Positions 1 through 5,333 of a DNA stretch of 5,792 bases are shown here, in pieces (positions within the stretch are counted from its first letter, which is position 1; each line of letters begins with the position of its first letter). A program made the position numbers and the translations under genes. Under the pieces are notes generated by a model that saw only the letters and a program-made list of their open reading frames with translations, was not told where the DNA came from and made no database searches. The DNA is from Anaerolineales bacterium (GTDB lineage Bacteria > Chloroflexota > Anaerolineae > Anaerolineales > UBA4823). The stretch is taken from the NCBI GenBank assembly GCA_026415275.1, contig JAOAHK010000186.1, positions 1-5,792 of the forward strand. The letters run 5' to 3'.

Positions 1-99
1 GGCATTAGCCGCTCTACGCTCCGCGAGGCGCTCAAAGTATTAGCGGATAACCGTTTGATCGAAGCTAGAGCCGGGATCGGCTGGTTTGTAAAGCAACTC
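1..99 (+). other. C-terminal part of a GntR-family winged helix-turn-helix domain at the N-side of the E1 reading frame
   Basis: Codons 1-33 read GISRSTLREALKVLADNRLI and then EARAGIGWFVKQL. This is the classic GntR pattern: a recognition helix S-R-x-T/S-x-R-E-A-L-x-x-L, then a G/N-R/G-L-I turn and a wing ending G-x-G-x-F/W-V. Roughly the first 30 residues of a GntR domain would lie upstream. No stop codon separates it from the E1 domain, and no ATG or SD-supported start occurs before the E1 glycine loop, so a separate downstream E1 start is not supported. It could bind the operon's own promoter (inference). Confidence 0.8.
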
Positions 100-1515
100 A
101 ACGAAGACAATATCGCCAAAGCTCATGAGCTTGCCCGCGTAGAAAGAGAAACCGAAGTCTCGCGACCAAAGCCCTCTTCAACCGATGTCCCGACGCGGCC
201 GCGGCACCTGCCCGTTTCCCCCGAAAAGCCCTTGCGCATTCCCAATTTGAGAACAGACCGGCTTGGCACTTTTAACTTTATTTCTTGGTGGGATCGTGAG
301 AAGGTCGAAGCGGCGAAGGTTTTGGTTGTAGGCGCAGGGGCATTGGGCAATGAGGTGATTAAAAATCTTGCCCTGATGGGCGTGGGCTACCTCTACATTA
401 CCGACTTCGACACAATAGAAGCGGCAAATCTAAGCCGTTCTCCGCTCTTTCGCGAGAGTGATTCGGGGCGCAGCAAAGCCATGGTTGCCGCCGCACGGGC
501 TAAAGAGATTAACCCCAATCTTCACGTTCAGTATCTACATGGCGATGTCACCACGCAACTTGGATTAGGTGTCATCCGTCGCATGGATGTGTTAATCGGT
601 TGTCTGGATAACCGCGAGGCGCGCCTTGCCCTCAACCGCTTCGCTTATTGGATGAACAAACCCTGGGTAGATGGCGCAATCCAAGAATTGCTCGGCTTGG
701 TTAGGGTTTTTGTGCCGGGTGAGGGAGCTTGCTTCGAATGTACCCTCACCGAACAAGCCCGCCGCGACCTTGCCGTCCGTTATTCTTGCCCCTTGTTGGC
801 TAGACAAAACATTTTGCTTGGCAAAGTCCCAACCACGCCTACAATTGCCTCGATTATTGGTGCAATGCAAGCCCAAGAAGCGCTCAAACTCTTGCATGGA
901 CTGCCAGTTGAAGCGGGCAAAGTCATCCATTACAACGGCATGGTCAATGAAATGCACACCAGTGCCTATTTGGCGCGTGAGGATTGTGAAAGCCATTGGG
1001 TTTACGGAGAGATCACCGAATTACCCCTGCGCGCCGAGACCCTTACGGCAGGTGATTTGCTTCGCATTGCCCAATCCGATCTTGGAACAAACGCCATTGT
1101 CGAACTAGATCAAGAGATCATTCTCACTTTGGAATGTCCGCGTTGCAAAACAAAAGAACCGATCCTGCGTCCCATTGCGGAGGTCAGCTTTGAGGCGGCT
1201 CACTGCCCGATTTGTGGTGCCCTGCGCGAGACCGAGATGACCCATGTGGTCAGCGGTGAGGAGCCATTCCTGAATCGCACCCTAGCTAGTTTGGGTGTCC
1301 CCCCATTGCATATTCTGCGCGCTTATAACGACCAGGAATACCGTTTTTATGAGTTGAGCGGTGATCAAGAGCAAGCTCTGCACTTTAGCCATTTTGAAGA
1401 ATCGGAATCCCATCCGCGGACAATCCTCCGCCAACGCTTGCGTTTGGGAGAGGAAGTGGAATTGGAAGATATTGAAGTTAATCCAGCGCGTGGACGGGTC
1501 ACTCTACACGATTGA
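1..1515 (+). CDS. E1-like (ThiF/UBA superfamily) ubiquitin-like activating enzyme with N-terminal GntR-type winged HTH, 5' partial
   Basis: The frame is open from base 1, so the 5' end is outside the window; 504 codons are visible and are numbered here from base 1. Codons 1-33 match the recognition helix and wing of a GntR winged HTH (SRSTLREALKVL, then GIGWFV). A Pro/Arg-rich linker (~55-80) follows. The E1 adenylation domain (~84-300) shows GAGALG (111-116), acidic TDFD (134-137), NLSR (143-146) and DNREAR (203-208). Cys244-x2-Cys247 and Cys329-x2-His332 look like the structural zinc ligands. Cys263 sits 16 residues after Cys247, near where NEDD8 E1 UBA3 has its catalytic Cys, so it is the candidate thioester residue. 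PTTPTIASIIGAMQAQE (277-293) is the usual E1 crossover helix. A C-terminal extension adds a second zinc ribbon (CPRC 379-382, CPIC 402-405). Downstream E2, Ubl and JAB genes favour protein conjugation over thiamin or molybdopterin synthesis. Family call sure; the fusion needs the upstream sequence. Confidence 0.93.
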   Translation, partial: GISRSTLREALKVLADNRLIEARAGIGWFVKQLNEDNIAKAHELARVERETEVSRPKPSSTDVPTRPRHLPVSPEKPLRIPNLRTDRLGTFNFISWWDREKVEAAKVLVVGAGALGNEVIKNLALMGVGYLYITDFDTIEAANLSRSPLFRESDSGRSKAMVAAARAKEINPNLHVQYLHGDVTTQLGLGVIRRMDVLIGCLDNREARLALNRFAYWMNKPWVDGAIQELLGLVRVFVPGEGACFECTLTEQARRDLAVRYSCPLLARQNILLGKVPTTPTIASIIGAMQAQEALKLLHGLPVEAGKVIHYNGMVNEMHTSAYLAREDCESHWVYGEITELPLRAETLTAGDLLRIAQSDLGTNAIVELDQEIILTLECPRCKTKEPILRPIAEVSFEAAHCPICGALRETEMTHVVSGEEPFLNRTLASLGVPPLHILRAYNDQEYRFYELSGDQEQALHFSHFEESESHPRTILRQRLRLGEEVELEDIEVNPARGRVTLHD

Positions 1516-1517
1516 GG
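1514..1517 (+). promoter_or_regulatory. Possible Shine-Dalgarno (GAGG) for a TTG start at 1524 of the RING-like gene
   Basis: GAGG overlaps the stop codon of the E1 gene and lies six bases before an in-frame TTG at 1524. The ATG at 1545 is preceded only by a weak GGA eight bases away. If the GAGG is used, the RING-like protein gains seven N-terminal residues and its translation would be coupled to E1 termination. The two starts cannot be told apart here. Confidence 0.4.
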
Positions 1518-1544
1518 TCGATTTTGGAAACCCGGATTGAGAGA

Positions 1545-2528
1545 ATGACTCAGCGAAATCAACCCCTGTTGGATGCACTTGCCGAAAGCACAGTGGCACG
1601 CTTGCTTTTGGTGATCGGGACAACGTTGGTGCTTGCCGCAGCTTCTCCCCTCATTTTTCTCACCCCTCTAGCAAATTTCCCTTGGGTCTCGAAATACGCA
1701 ATTGCCATTGGCTTAGGGATTGCCGCCGCAATGGCTGCACGCTTTATTCTAGCCCATCACACCTTTGTCCTGAAATTTCTTGCGGCGCTGGTTTCTCTGA
1801 CCGCTGGGTTATTTTTGTTAAAACACCTCAGCAGCGGTTACATCGGTGTTGCCTCAAATCCGGCGGCGGTGATCGATTGGGATGGGCTTGCTCAGCTTGG
1901 ACTGGCAACCGCGATGGCTTGGTTGGTTCTGCGCACCGGCAGGAAATCGATTCGCCCACAAAAGAAAGCGATCACATCTAAACCGGTCAAACTCGGCGAA
2001 AAACCCAAGTCCGTATTGCAAAAGGTCAAAATCCCCTCCTCAACGGGGAAGATAAAGAAGAGCCCAGCTAACCCTTCAAATTCGTCCAAGAAATCGGGTG
2101 CTCGAACAACCGTCGCGCCCGCCTTCTTGTCTCTCAGCACCTGGAACAAATCTTGGGCCAACTCATTGAAGCGGATGAGGAAAACCATACACCGTTTGCG
2201 AGTTGATCTGGGGCGTGTTTTTTTGGACCAATCGAAATGGGCAATTGAGAAGTTGCCGCGTTTGCGGGGTAAGGCAAATCATCAACGTTCGTCAGCTATC
2301 TCCCCACAATCACTTACCAACCTATCCGTCAGGGACAAGAAACCTCGCTCTGCTGCTCGGCAGGTGCGGCTGTTGAGTGATGAAGAGCATCGCTGTCCGT
2401 ACTGTTTGGAAATGGTTCTGGAAAACGATCCGCGTGGAGTCAAGATTTGCCCGATTTGTGGCACGCATCACCATGCGGATTGTTGGGCGGTCACCGGCGT
2501 TTGCCAAGTGCCCCATCAACATGAATAA
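1545..2528 (+). CDS. Four-TM membrane protein with C-terminal prokaryotic RING-like zinc finger, candidate E3 ligase
   Basis: From the ATG the protein is 327 aa. Hydrophobic segments at about 18-41, 50-71, 74-94 and 112-130 predict four membrane helices. A long Lys/Arg/Ser-rich region (~131-275) follows, which by the positive-inside rule is cytoplasmic. The C-terminus holds a binuclear zinc finger: Cys284-x2-Cys287, Cys302-x2-Cys305, His308-310 with Cys313-Trp, then Cys320-x3-His324, three residues before the end. This CPYC...CPICGTHHHADCW pattern is that of the prokaryotic RING finger family 1, which comparative genomics links to bacterial E1/E2/JAB operons. Position between E1 and E2 supports an E3 or E3-scaffold role; activity is inferred. 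The last ligand pair ends in His rather than the more usual Cys. The start could instead be TTG at 1524, which has a better placed GAGG, or TTG 1512. Confidence 0.85.
   Translation: MTQRNQPLLDALAESTVARLLLVIGTTLVLAAASPLIFLTPLANFPWVSKYAIAIGLGIAAAMAARFILAHHTFVLKFLAALVSLTAGLFLLKHLSSGYIGVASNPAAVIDWDGLAQLGLATAMAWLVLRTGRKSIRPQKKAITSKPVKLGEKPKSVLQKVKIPSSTGKIKKSPANPSNSSKKSGARTTVAPAFLSLSTWNKSWANSLKRMRKTIHRLRVDLGRVFLDQSKWAIEKLPRLRGKANHQRSSAISPQSLTNLSVRDKKPRSAARQVRLLSDEEHRCPYCLEMVLENDPRGVKICPICGTHHHADCWAVTGVCQVPHQHE
2391..2519 (+). other. RING-like treble-clef zinc finger domain of the candidate E3
   Basis: Eight spaced ligands are visible in order: C-x2-C-x14-C-x2-C, a HHH cluster, C followed by W, then C-x3-H. 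The spacing fits a cross-braced or binuclear treble clef rather than a single zinc ribbon. The domain is at the extreme C-terminus, so it would hang from the membrane on a basic linker of about 150 residues. Confidence 0.8.
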
Positions 2529-2535
2529 CGTCTTT

Positions 2536-2544
2536 AGGGAGAGG
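2536..2544 (+). promoter_or_regulatory. Shine-Dalgarno of the Ubl-E2 gene
   Basis: AGGGAGAGG lies four bases before the ATG at 2549 (eight bases if AGGGA is the paired part). It fixes this ATG as the start, at the exact first residue of the Ubl domain that is also the first residue of the stand-alone Ubl. Confidence 0.75.
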
Positions 2545-2548
2545 TTCG

Positions 2549-2812
2549 ATGCCTGATCTTTCTGTCACCATTGTATTACCGAATGGGGGAGCGCGCAAAG
2601 CCGAAGTGCCGGATGATGTCGCCGTGCGCGACTTGGTCACAGAGTTAGTTTCTCTGCTCCATCTTCCGACCATCGGACCAGATGGACGGCCGATGGGATA
2701 CCGCATGGACAGCAAGGCGCTTGGCCGCGAACTAGGCGAACACGAAACCCTGGCTTCCGCAGGGGTTCCTGCAGAGGATCGCTTAATTCTCACTGCAGAC
2801 ATCACTGCTGGC
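2549..2812 (+). repeat. Ubl coding repeat, copy 1 (fused to E2)
   Basis: These 88 codons align without a gap to the stand-alone Ubl gene (3464-3727), with 59 of 88 residues identical by my count. Nucleotide identity is also visible, for example around GGACCAGATGG and GACAGCAA. Third-position differences are frequent, so the duplication is not very recent. Confidence 0.88.
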
Positions 2813-3394
2813 GCTGTTTCTGTGGAAGATAGCCCTCGCATGCGCCGTTTGCGGGCAGATTACCAACGGATGCAAGAGCTAGCTGCCCGCAGCGACCTGA
2901 TTTCCTTCGAGGCCTTTTCGGTGCGTCCCGGCTTACCCCCAGAGCGTTACATTGTAACTTACTCCTGCAAAGGGATTTACTCCGTGGATAGCCAGGGTAA
3001 CCCCAAATATGGTAATAAGCACCAAGTGGAGATTTACCTTCACAACCAATACCCCCAACGGTGGCCGGGGATGAAGTGGCTCACCCCGATCTGGCACCCC
3101 AATATCAATCACATCAATGGTACAGTGTGCATCGACGCTGCTTGGTGGACAGCCAGCCGTTCATTGGATTGGCTGGTCATCATGATCGGCGAGATGGTGC
3201 AGTATAAAAATTTTCACGATGACCCGACCAAACCGCCCTTTCCCTGGGATCCCGAAGCGGCGCGTTGGTGTCGGGCGTATCGGGAAAAGCACCCCGATGC
3301 CTTTCCGGTGGATAAGCGCGAGTTGCTCAGACCGGAGCGGGTTCGCATCCTTGACTCAGGACAAAAAGATAAACCGCGCATTCGTTTGAAGTAG
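2549..3394 (+). CDS. Fusion of an N-terminal ubiquitin-like domain with an E2 (UBC) conjugating enzyme
   Basis: 281 aa. Residues 1-88 are a beta-grasp Ubl of YukD/EsaB-like appearance (VTIVLPNGG, EVPDDVAVRDLV, RLILTADITAG). A short hinge (89-98) and an alpha helix (RMRRLRADYQRMQELAA) open the E2 fold (~97-260). The active site is clear: WHPNIN (182-187) holds the HPN triad, and GTVCID (191-196) puts the catalytic Cys at 194, as in eukaryotic UBC enzymes where HPN precedes the active Cys by about ten residues. A Trp-rich stretch (AAWW, SLDWLV, FPWDPEAARW) follows in the helical C-half. Cys194 would accept the Ubl thioester from the upstream E1 and, with the RING-like protein, pass it to a substrate. 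Domain calls are firm. The role of the fused Ubl is unknown: E1 docking, E2 regulation, or a donor linked in cis. Its Gly88-Ala89 junction matches the free Ubl's C-terminus. Confidence 0.93.
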   Translation: MPDLSVTIVLPNGGARKAEVPDDVAVRDLVTELVSLLHLPTIGPDGRPMGYRMDSKALGRELGEHETLASAGVPAEDRLILTADITAGAVSVEDSPRMRRLRADYQRMQELAARSDLISFEAFSVRPGLPPERYIVTYSCKGIYSVDSQGNPKYGNKHQVEIYLHNQYPQRWPGMKWLTPIWHPNINHINGTVCIDAAWWTASRSLDWLVIMIGEMVQYKNFHDDPTKPPFPWDPEAARWCRAYREKHPDAFPVDKRELLRPERVRILDSGQKDKPRIRLK

Positions 3395-3452
3395 GACAAT
3401 CTATCGTGATGATGCCCGGGCTGTTTATTGACCAAATCAACCTTTTTCTATC

Positions 3453-3457
3453 GGAGG
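3453..3457 (+). promoter_or_regulatory. Strong Shine-Dalgarno of the free Ubl gene
   Basis: GGAGG is followed by the six-base A-rich spacer TAAAAA and the ATG at 3464. It is the closest match to the consensus in the operon and lies in its only sizeable gap before the Ubl (3395-3463). This suggests the modifier is translated more heavily than the enzymes, as expected for a consumed substrate (inference). Confidence 0.75.
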
Positions 3458-3463
3458 TAAAAA

Positions 3464-3727
3464 ATGGCAGATACACCTGTTACCCTTGTGCTTCCCTCTG
3501 GAGGCACCCGCAATGCGGAAGTTCCGGATGACGTCCCGGTGAAGGAACTGTTACCCGAACTGGCGACGTCTCTAGAACTTCCTACCACCGGACCAGATGG
3601 TCGTCCGATCAGCTACCGTTTGGACAGCAAAGCCCTCGGCCGTCAGCTTCAGGAAGATGAAACGCTTGGCGAAGCCAAGGTGCCCGACAACGACCGTCTG
3701 ATCATCACCGCAGACATCACCGCCGGT
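3464..3727 (+). repeat. Ubl coding repeat, copy 2 (stand-alone Ubl)
   Basis: Partner of the repeat at 2549-2812. The two copies begin at their initiator Met and share the terminal TADITAG. In this copy the stop codon comes directly after Gly88, while in copy 1 the frame runs on into the E2. Confidence 0.88.
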
Positions 3728-3730
3728 TGA
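3464..3730 (+). CDS. Stand-alone ubiquitin-like modifier protein ending in a free glycine
   Basis: 88 aa, a usual size for a single beta-grasp domain. The N-terminal strands (VTLVLPSGG, NAEVPDDVPV), central helix (KELLPELATSL) and final strand (RLIITADITAG) fit the YukD/EsaB-like ubiquitin superfamily. The chain stops directly after Ala87-Gly88, so the C-terminal carboxylate needed for E1 adenylation is exposed without any processing. It is AG, not the GG of ubiquitin. Only three lysines exist (27, 56, 72), and Lys56 is shared with the E2-fused copy, so these are the only internal sites for lysine-linked chains, if any form. Context between E2 and JAB makes it the probable substrate of the system. 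Its strong SD and the hairpin just downstream suggest a high dose compared with the following genes. Conjugation is inferred; a purely structural YukD-type role is the alternative. Confidence 0.9.
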   Translation: MADTPVTLVLPSGGTRNAEVPDDVPVKELLPELATSLELPTTGPDGRPISYRLDSKALGRQLQEDETLGEAKVPDNDRLIITADITAG

Positions 3731-3736
3731 TACCTG

Positions 3737-3772
3737 ACCGGGTAGCCGCTGGTAATTTATCGGCTGCCCGGT
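3737..3772 (+). terminator. Intercistronic hairpin after the Ubl gene, possible weak terminator or mRNA stabiliser
   Basis: ACCGGGTAGCCG (3737-3748) pairs with CGGCTGCCCGGT (3761-3772) over 12 consecutive base pairs, with a single T-G wobble, and a 12-base AT-rich loop. It starts six bases after the Ubl stop codon. The following TCTCTTCC is pyrimidine-rich but not a clean T tract, so partial termination or protection of the upstream Ubl message from 3' exonucleases is more likely than full termination. Either would set the Ubl above JAB, FHA and VWA in expression. Confidence 0.6.
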
Positions 3773-3810
3773 TCTCTTCCTACCATTGGTGCGTATTTTC
3801 CCACTTAATC

Positions 3811-4476
3811 ATGCTAGCGAGGATTTCCTTGGAACCACCGCCAGAAAACAGCCCACGCCCTGCTCATATTCCTTATCGACGAGCTTTGCGTTGGAAATCG
3901 CCCCTTGAAACAGGACTGGAACATCTCTCTGTCGAGGTTTTTGTTTCTCAGCGGGCTTATGTGCGCTTCTGTGCTCACGCCGGCAGCGACCTAGAGAATG
4001 AAGTTGGTGGATGGTTGGTGGGGAAATGGCGCGCCGACCGCAAAAACGGAAAACAGTTCATTGTGATCGAAGCTGTTCTACCCGCTCAGTACGTACGCCA
4101 TGGGAGTGTGTTTCTGACTTTCACCCATGACAGTCAAATTGCTCTTTATGATGAATTGCAGCGGCGATTCCCCCATCGCGAAGTGGTTGGTTGGTATCAT
4201 ACCCACCCCAGGATGGGAATCTTTCTCTCCGAATATGATGCGTGGATCCATCGCAATTTCTTCCCGGAGCCCTATCAAGTTGCGCTTGTGATCGAGCCTC
4301 ACTCTTCAAAGGGGGGATTCTTTATTCGTCAACAGGACGGGAAGCTGGATACCCGTCACTATTTCGGATTCTATGAGTTGAACGACAGAAAACTGCGCAG
4401 TGTTGTCCATTGGTCGAACATGCTTCCCGATCTGACAACACTGCAACGTATTCCTCACCAAGGAGAAGAAACATGA
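3811..4476 (+). CDS. JAB/JAMM-family metallopeptidase, candidate deconjugase of the Ubl
   Basis: 221 aa from the ATG. The full JAMM zinc signature is present: Glu64 in ENEVGG, His130-Thr-His132, then seven residues, Ser140 and Asp143 (HTHPRMGIFLSEYD). Rpn11-type isopeptidases use these residues to cleave ubiquitin from lysines, so the enzyme should be catalytically competent. Because the free Ubl already ends in Gly, precursor trimming is not needed, and removal from targets, or cutting between the Ubl and E2 parts of the fusion, is the likelier task (inference). The start is uncertain. ATG 3811 has no SD, while TTG 3829 is preceded by GAGGA five bases upstream and would give a 215-aa protein. 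Both start downstream of the hairpin. An upstream TTG at 3727 would overlap the Ubl stop and contain the hairpin, so I reject it. The 3' end overlaps the next ATG by four bases. Confidence 0.92.
   Translation: MLARISLEPPPENSPRPAHIPYRRALRWKSPLETGLEHLSVEVFVSQRAYVRFCAHAGSDLENEVGGWLVGKWRADRKNGKQFIVIEAVLPAQYVRHGSVFLTFTHDSQIALYDELQRRFPHREVVGWYHTHPRMGIFLSEYDAWIHRNFFPEPYQVALVIEPHSSKGGFFIRQQDGKLDTRHYFGFYELNDRKLRSVVHWSNMLPDLTTLQRIPHQGEET
3819..3823 (+). promoter_or_regulatory. Possible Shine-Dalgarno for a TTG start at 3829 of the JAB gene
   Basis: GAGGA with a five-base spacer to an in-frame TTG (protein beginning M-E-P-P-P-E). The ATG 18 bases upstream has no purine-rich element in front of it. The other genes of this operon with secure starts have clear SD sites, which argues for the TTG, but ATG is otherwise the preferred codon. 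Confidence 0.45.
4461..4465 (+). promoter_or_regulatory. Shine-Dalgarno of the FHA gene
   Basis: AGGAG lies inside the end of the JAB gene, seven bases before the ATG at 4473. It selects this start over a longer frame that begins at TTG 4410 inside the JAB coding region. Confidence 0.75.
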
Positions 4477-5330
4477 GCCGATTAATGCGTGTTTATTATT
4501 ATGGAGTTTTAGGCGCCATCGGTGGTGTGATCGGCTGGCAGGTGAGCAATCACCTCGGATTGTCATTTACTCCCAGTCTTTATTTGAGTGAAGTTTTGGT
4601 GGGAGGATTGATCGGGCTTTGTATCGGAGTCTCGATTGGGTTCGGCGAAGGTGTGCTGAGCCGTAACCCTTTGCAAGCGCTGCGCGCTGGACTGATCAGC
4701 GGCTTGCTTGGCTCAGCAGGCGGAGCGCTTGGTTTGCCCATCGCTGAGGGTTTGTTTCAGTTGTTGGGTGGTGGGTTCCTGAGTCGAGCGATTGGTTGGG
4801 GAGTATTTGGTTTGCTCATCGGTGTAGCCTCCGGAATTAGCGGGGGCAGCCAAGTATGGAAGGGAGCCCTGGGCGGACTGTTGGGCGGAGTGTTAGGCGG
4901 CATTTTGTTAGAAGGCGCGCGGCGCGGCCTGGAAAATCAGCTCGCCGGTAAAGCCGCCGGTTTGCTCTTGCTGGGCGCTTCGGTCGGAGCTTTTATCGCT
5001 TTGATTACCTTCTTGCTCTCGCGCGCCTGGCTAGAGGTAAAGAGTGGAAAGCTGAAAGGCAGCGAGTTTATCCTCGATAAGTTCATCAAAAAAGAGGGCC
5101 CTTCTGCCTTCATTGGCAGCAGTGCGTTGAAATCCGACATTGTTATACCCGATCCTGACATTGCCCCTCAACATGCTCTTCTCAAAGGCGCTGACTCCTA
5201 CTTTACCCTAAAAGACCTAAGCCTGAGCGGCACCTTCATCAACAACAGACGAGTCGAGCAGGCAACACTAAAGGACAACCAGACAATCAAGATGGGCAAC
5301 ACAGAAATGATGTATCACGAAAAGAGGTGA
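4473..5330 (+). CDS. Polytopic glycine-rich membrane protein with C-terminal FHA domain
   Basis: 285 aa from the ATG, which overlaps the JAB stop as ATGA. The first ~190 residues are very hydrophobic and Gly-rich, with about six membrane segments (roughly 7-30, 36-62, 69-99, 106-125, 128-149, 158-187) and many G-x3-G packing motifs such as GALGGLLGGVLGG. A positively charged stretch follows, so the C-terminus should be cytoplasmic. Residues ~193-282 match an FHA domain: IGSS (214-217), SDIVIPDPDIAPQHALL (ending at 237), YFTLKDLSLSGTFINN, then LKDNQTIKMGNTEM. FHA domains bind phosphothreonine. Here the usual Arg of the G-R-S loop and Ser of the S-R-x-H loop are replaced (GSS, APQH), so phosphate binding may be weak or altered. 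No kinase or phosphatase is in the window. A role in linking the conjugation genes to the membrane or to a signal is inferred from operon position only. Confidence 0.85.
   Translation: MSRLMRVYYYGVLGAIGGVIGWQVSNHLGLSFTPSLYLSEVLVGGLIGLCIGVSIGFGEGVLSRNPLQALRAGLISGLLGSAGGALGLPIAEGLFQLLGGGFLSRAIGWGVFGLLIGVASGISGGSQVWKGALGGLLGGVLGGILLEGARRGLENQLAGKAAGLLLLGASVGAFIALITFLLSRAWLEVKSGKLKGSEFILDKFIKKEGPSAFIGSSALKSDIVIPDPDIAPQHALLKGADSYFTLKDLSLSGTFINNRRVEQATLKDNQTIKMGNTEMMYHEKR
5324..5327 (+). promoter_or_regulatory. Shine-Dalgarno of the VWA gene
   Basis: GAGG ends just before the FHA stop codon TGA, and a six-base spacer leads to the ATG at 5334. The two genes are separated by only three bases, so they are surely co-transcribed and probably translationally coupled. 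Confidence 0.7.
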
Positions 5331-5333
5331 ACA

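Noticed and set aside
55..57. TTG 55 as start of the E1
   Set aside because: It would cut the winged HTH between recognition helix and wing, and no SD precedes it. The frame is open to base 1.
1..1515. E1 as a ThiF/MoeB enzyme for thiamin or molybdopterin synthesis
   Set aside because: No ThiS/MoaD-type small sulfur carrier, rhodanese domain or biosynthetic neighbours are seen, while E2, RING-like and JAB genes follow.
3428..3451. TTGACC and TTCTAT as an internal promoter before the free Ubl
   Set aside because: The spacer is only 12 bases, too short for a sigma-70 type promoter, and at 17 bases there is only the SD region.
3400..3453. TCTATCG occurring twice in the gap before the Ubl gene
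   Set aside because: A seven-base direct repeat in 69 bases has no further structure and can be chance.
2549..3730. YukD-like Ubl genes as part of a type VII secretion locus
   Set aside because: No WXG100 protein, FtsK/EssC ATPase or EssB-like gene is in the window; E1, E2 and JAB neighbours explain the Ubl better.
3727..3810. Longer JAB reading frame starting at TTG 3727
   Set aside because: It overlaps the Ubl stop, has no SD, would place the hairpin inside the coding region, and adds 28 residues with no domain similarity.
4410..4472. Longer FHA reading frame starting at TTG 4410
   Set aside because: It lies within the JAB gene. ATG 4473 has a good SD and starts right before the first membrane helix.
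123..5161. Several minus-strand open frames of 60-134 codons and plus-strand frames at 671-1108 and 1682-1981
   Set aside because: All lie inside strongly supported coding regions in other frames, have no recognisable domains and no clear SD. They are shadows.
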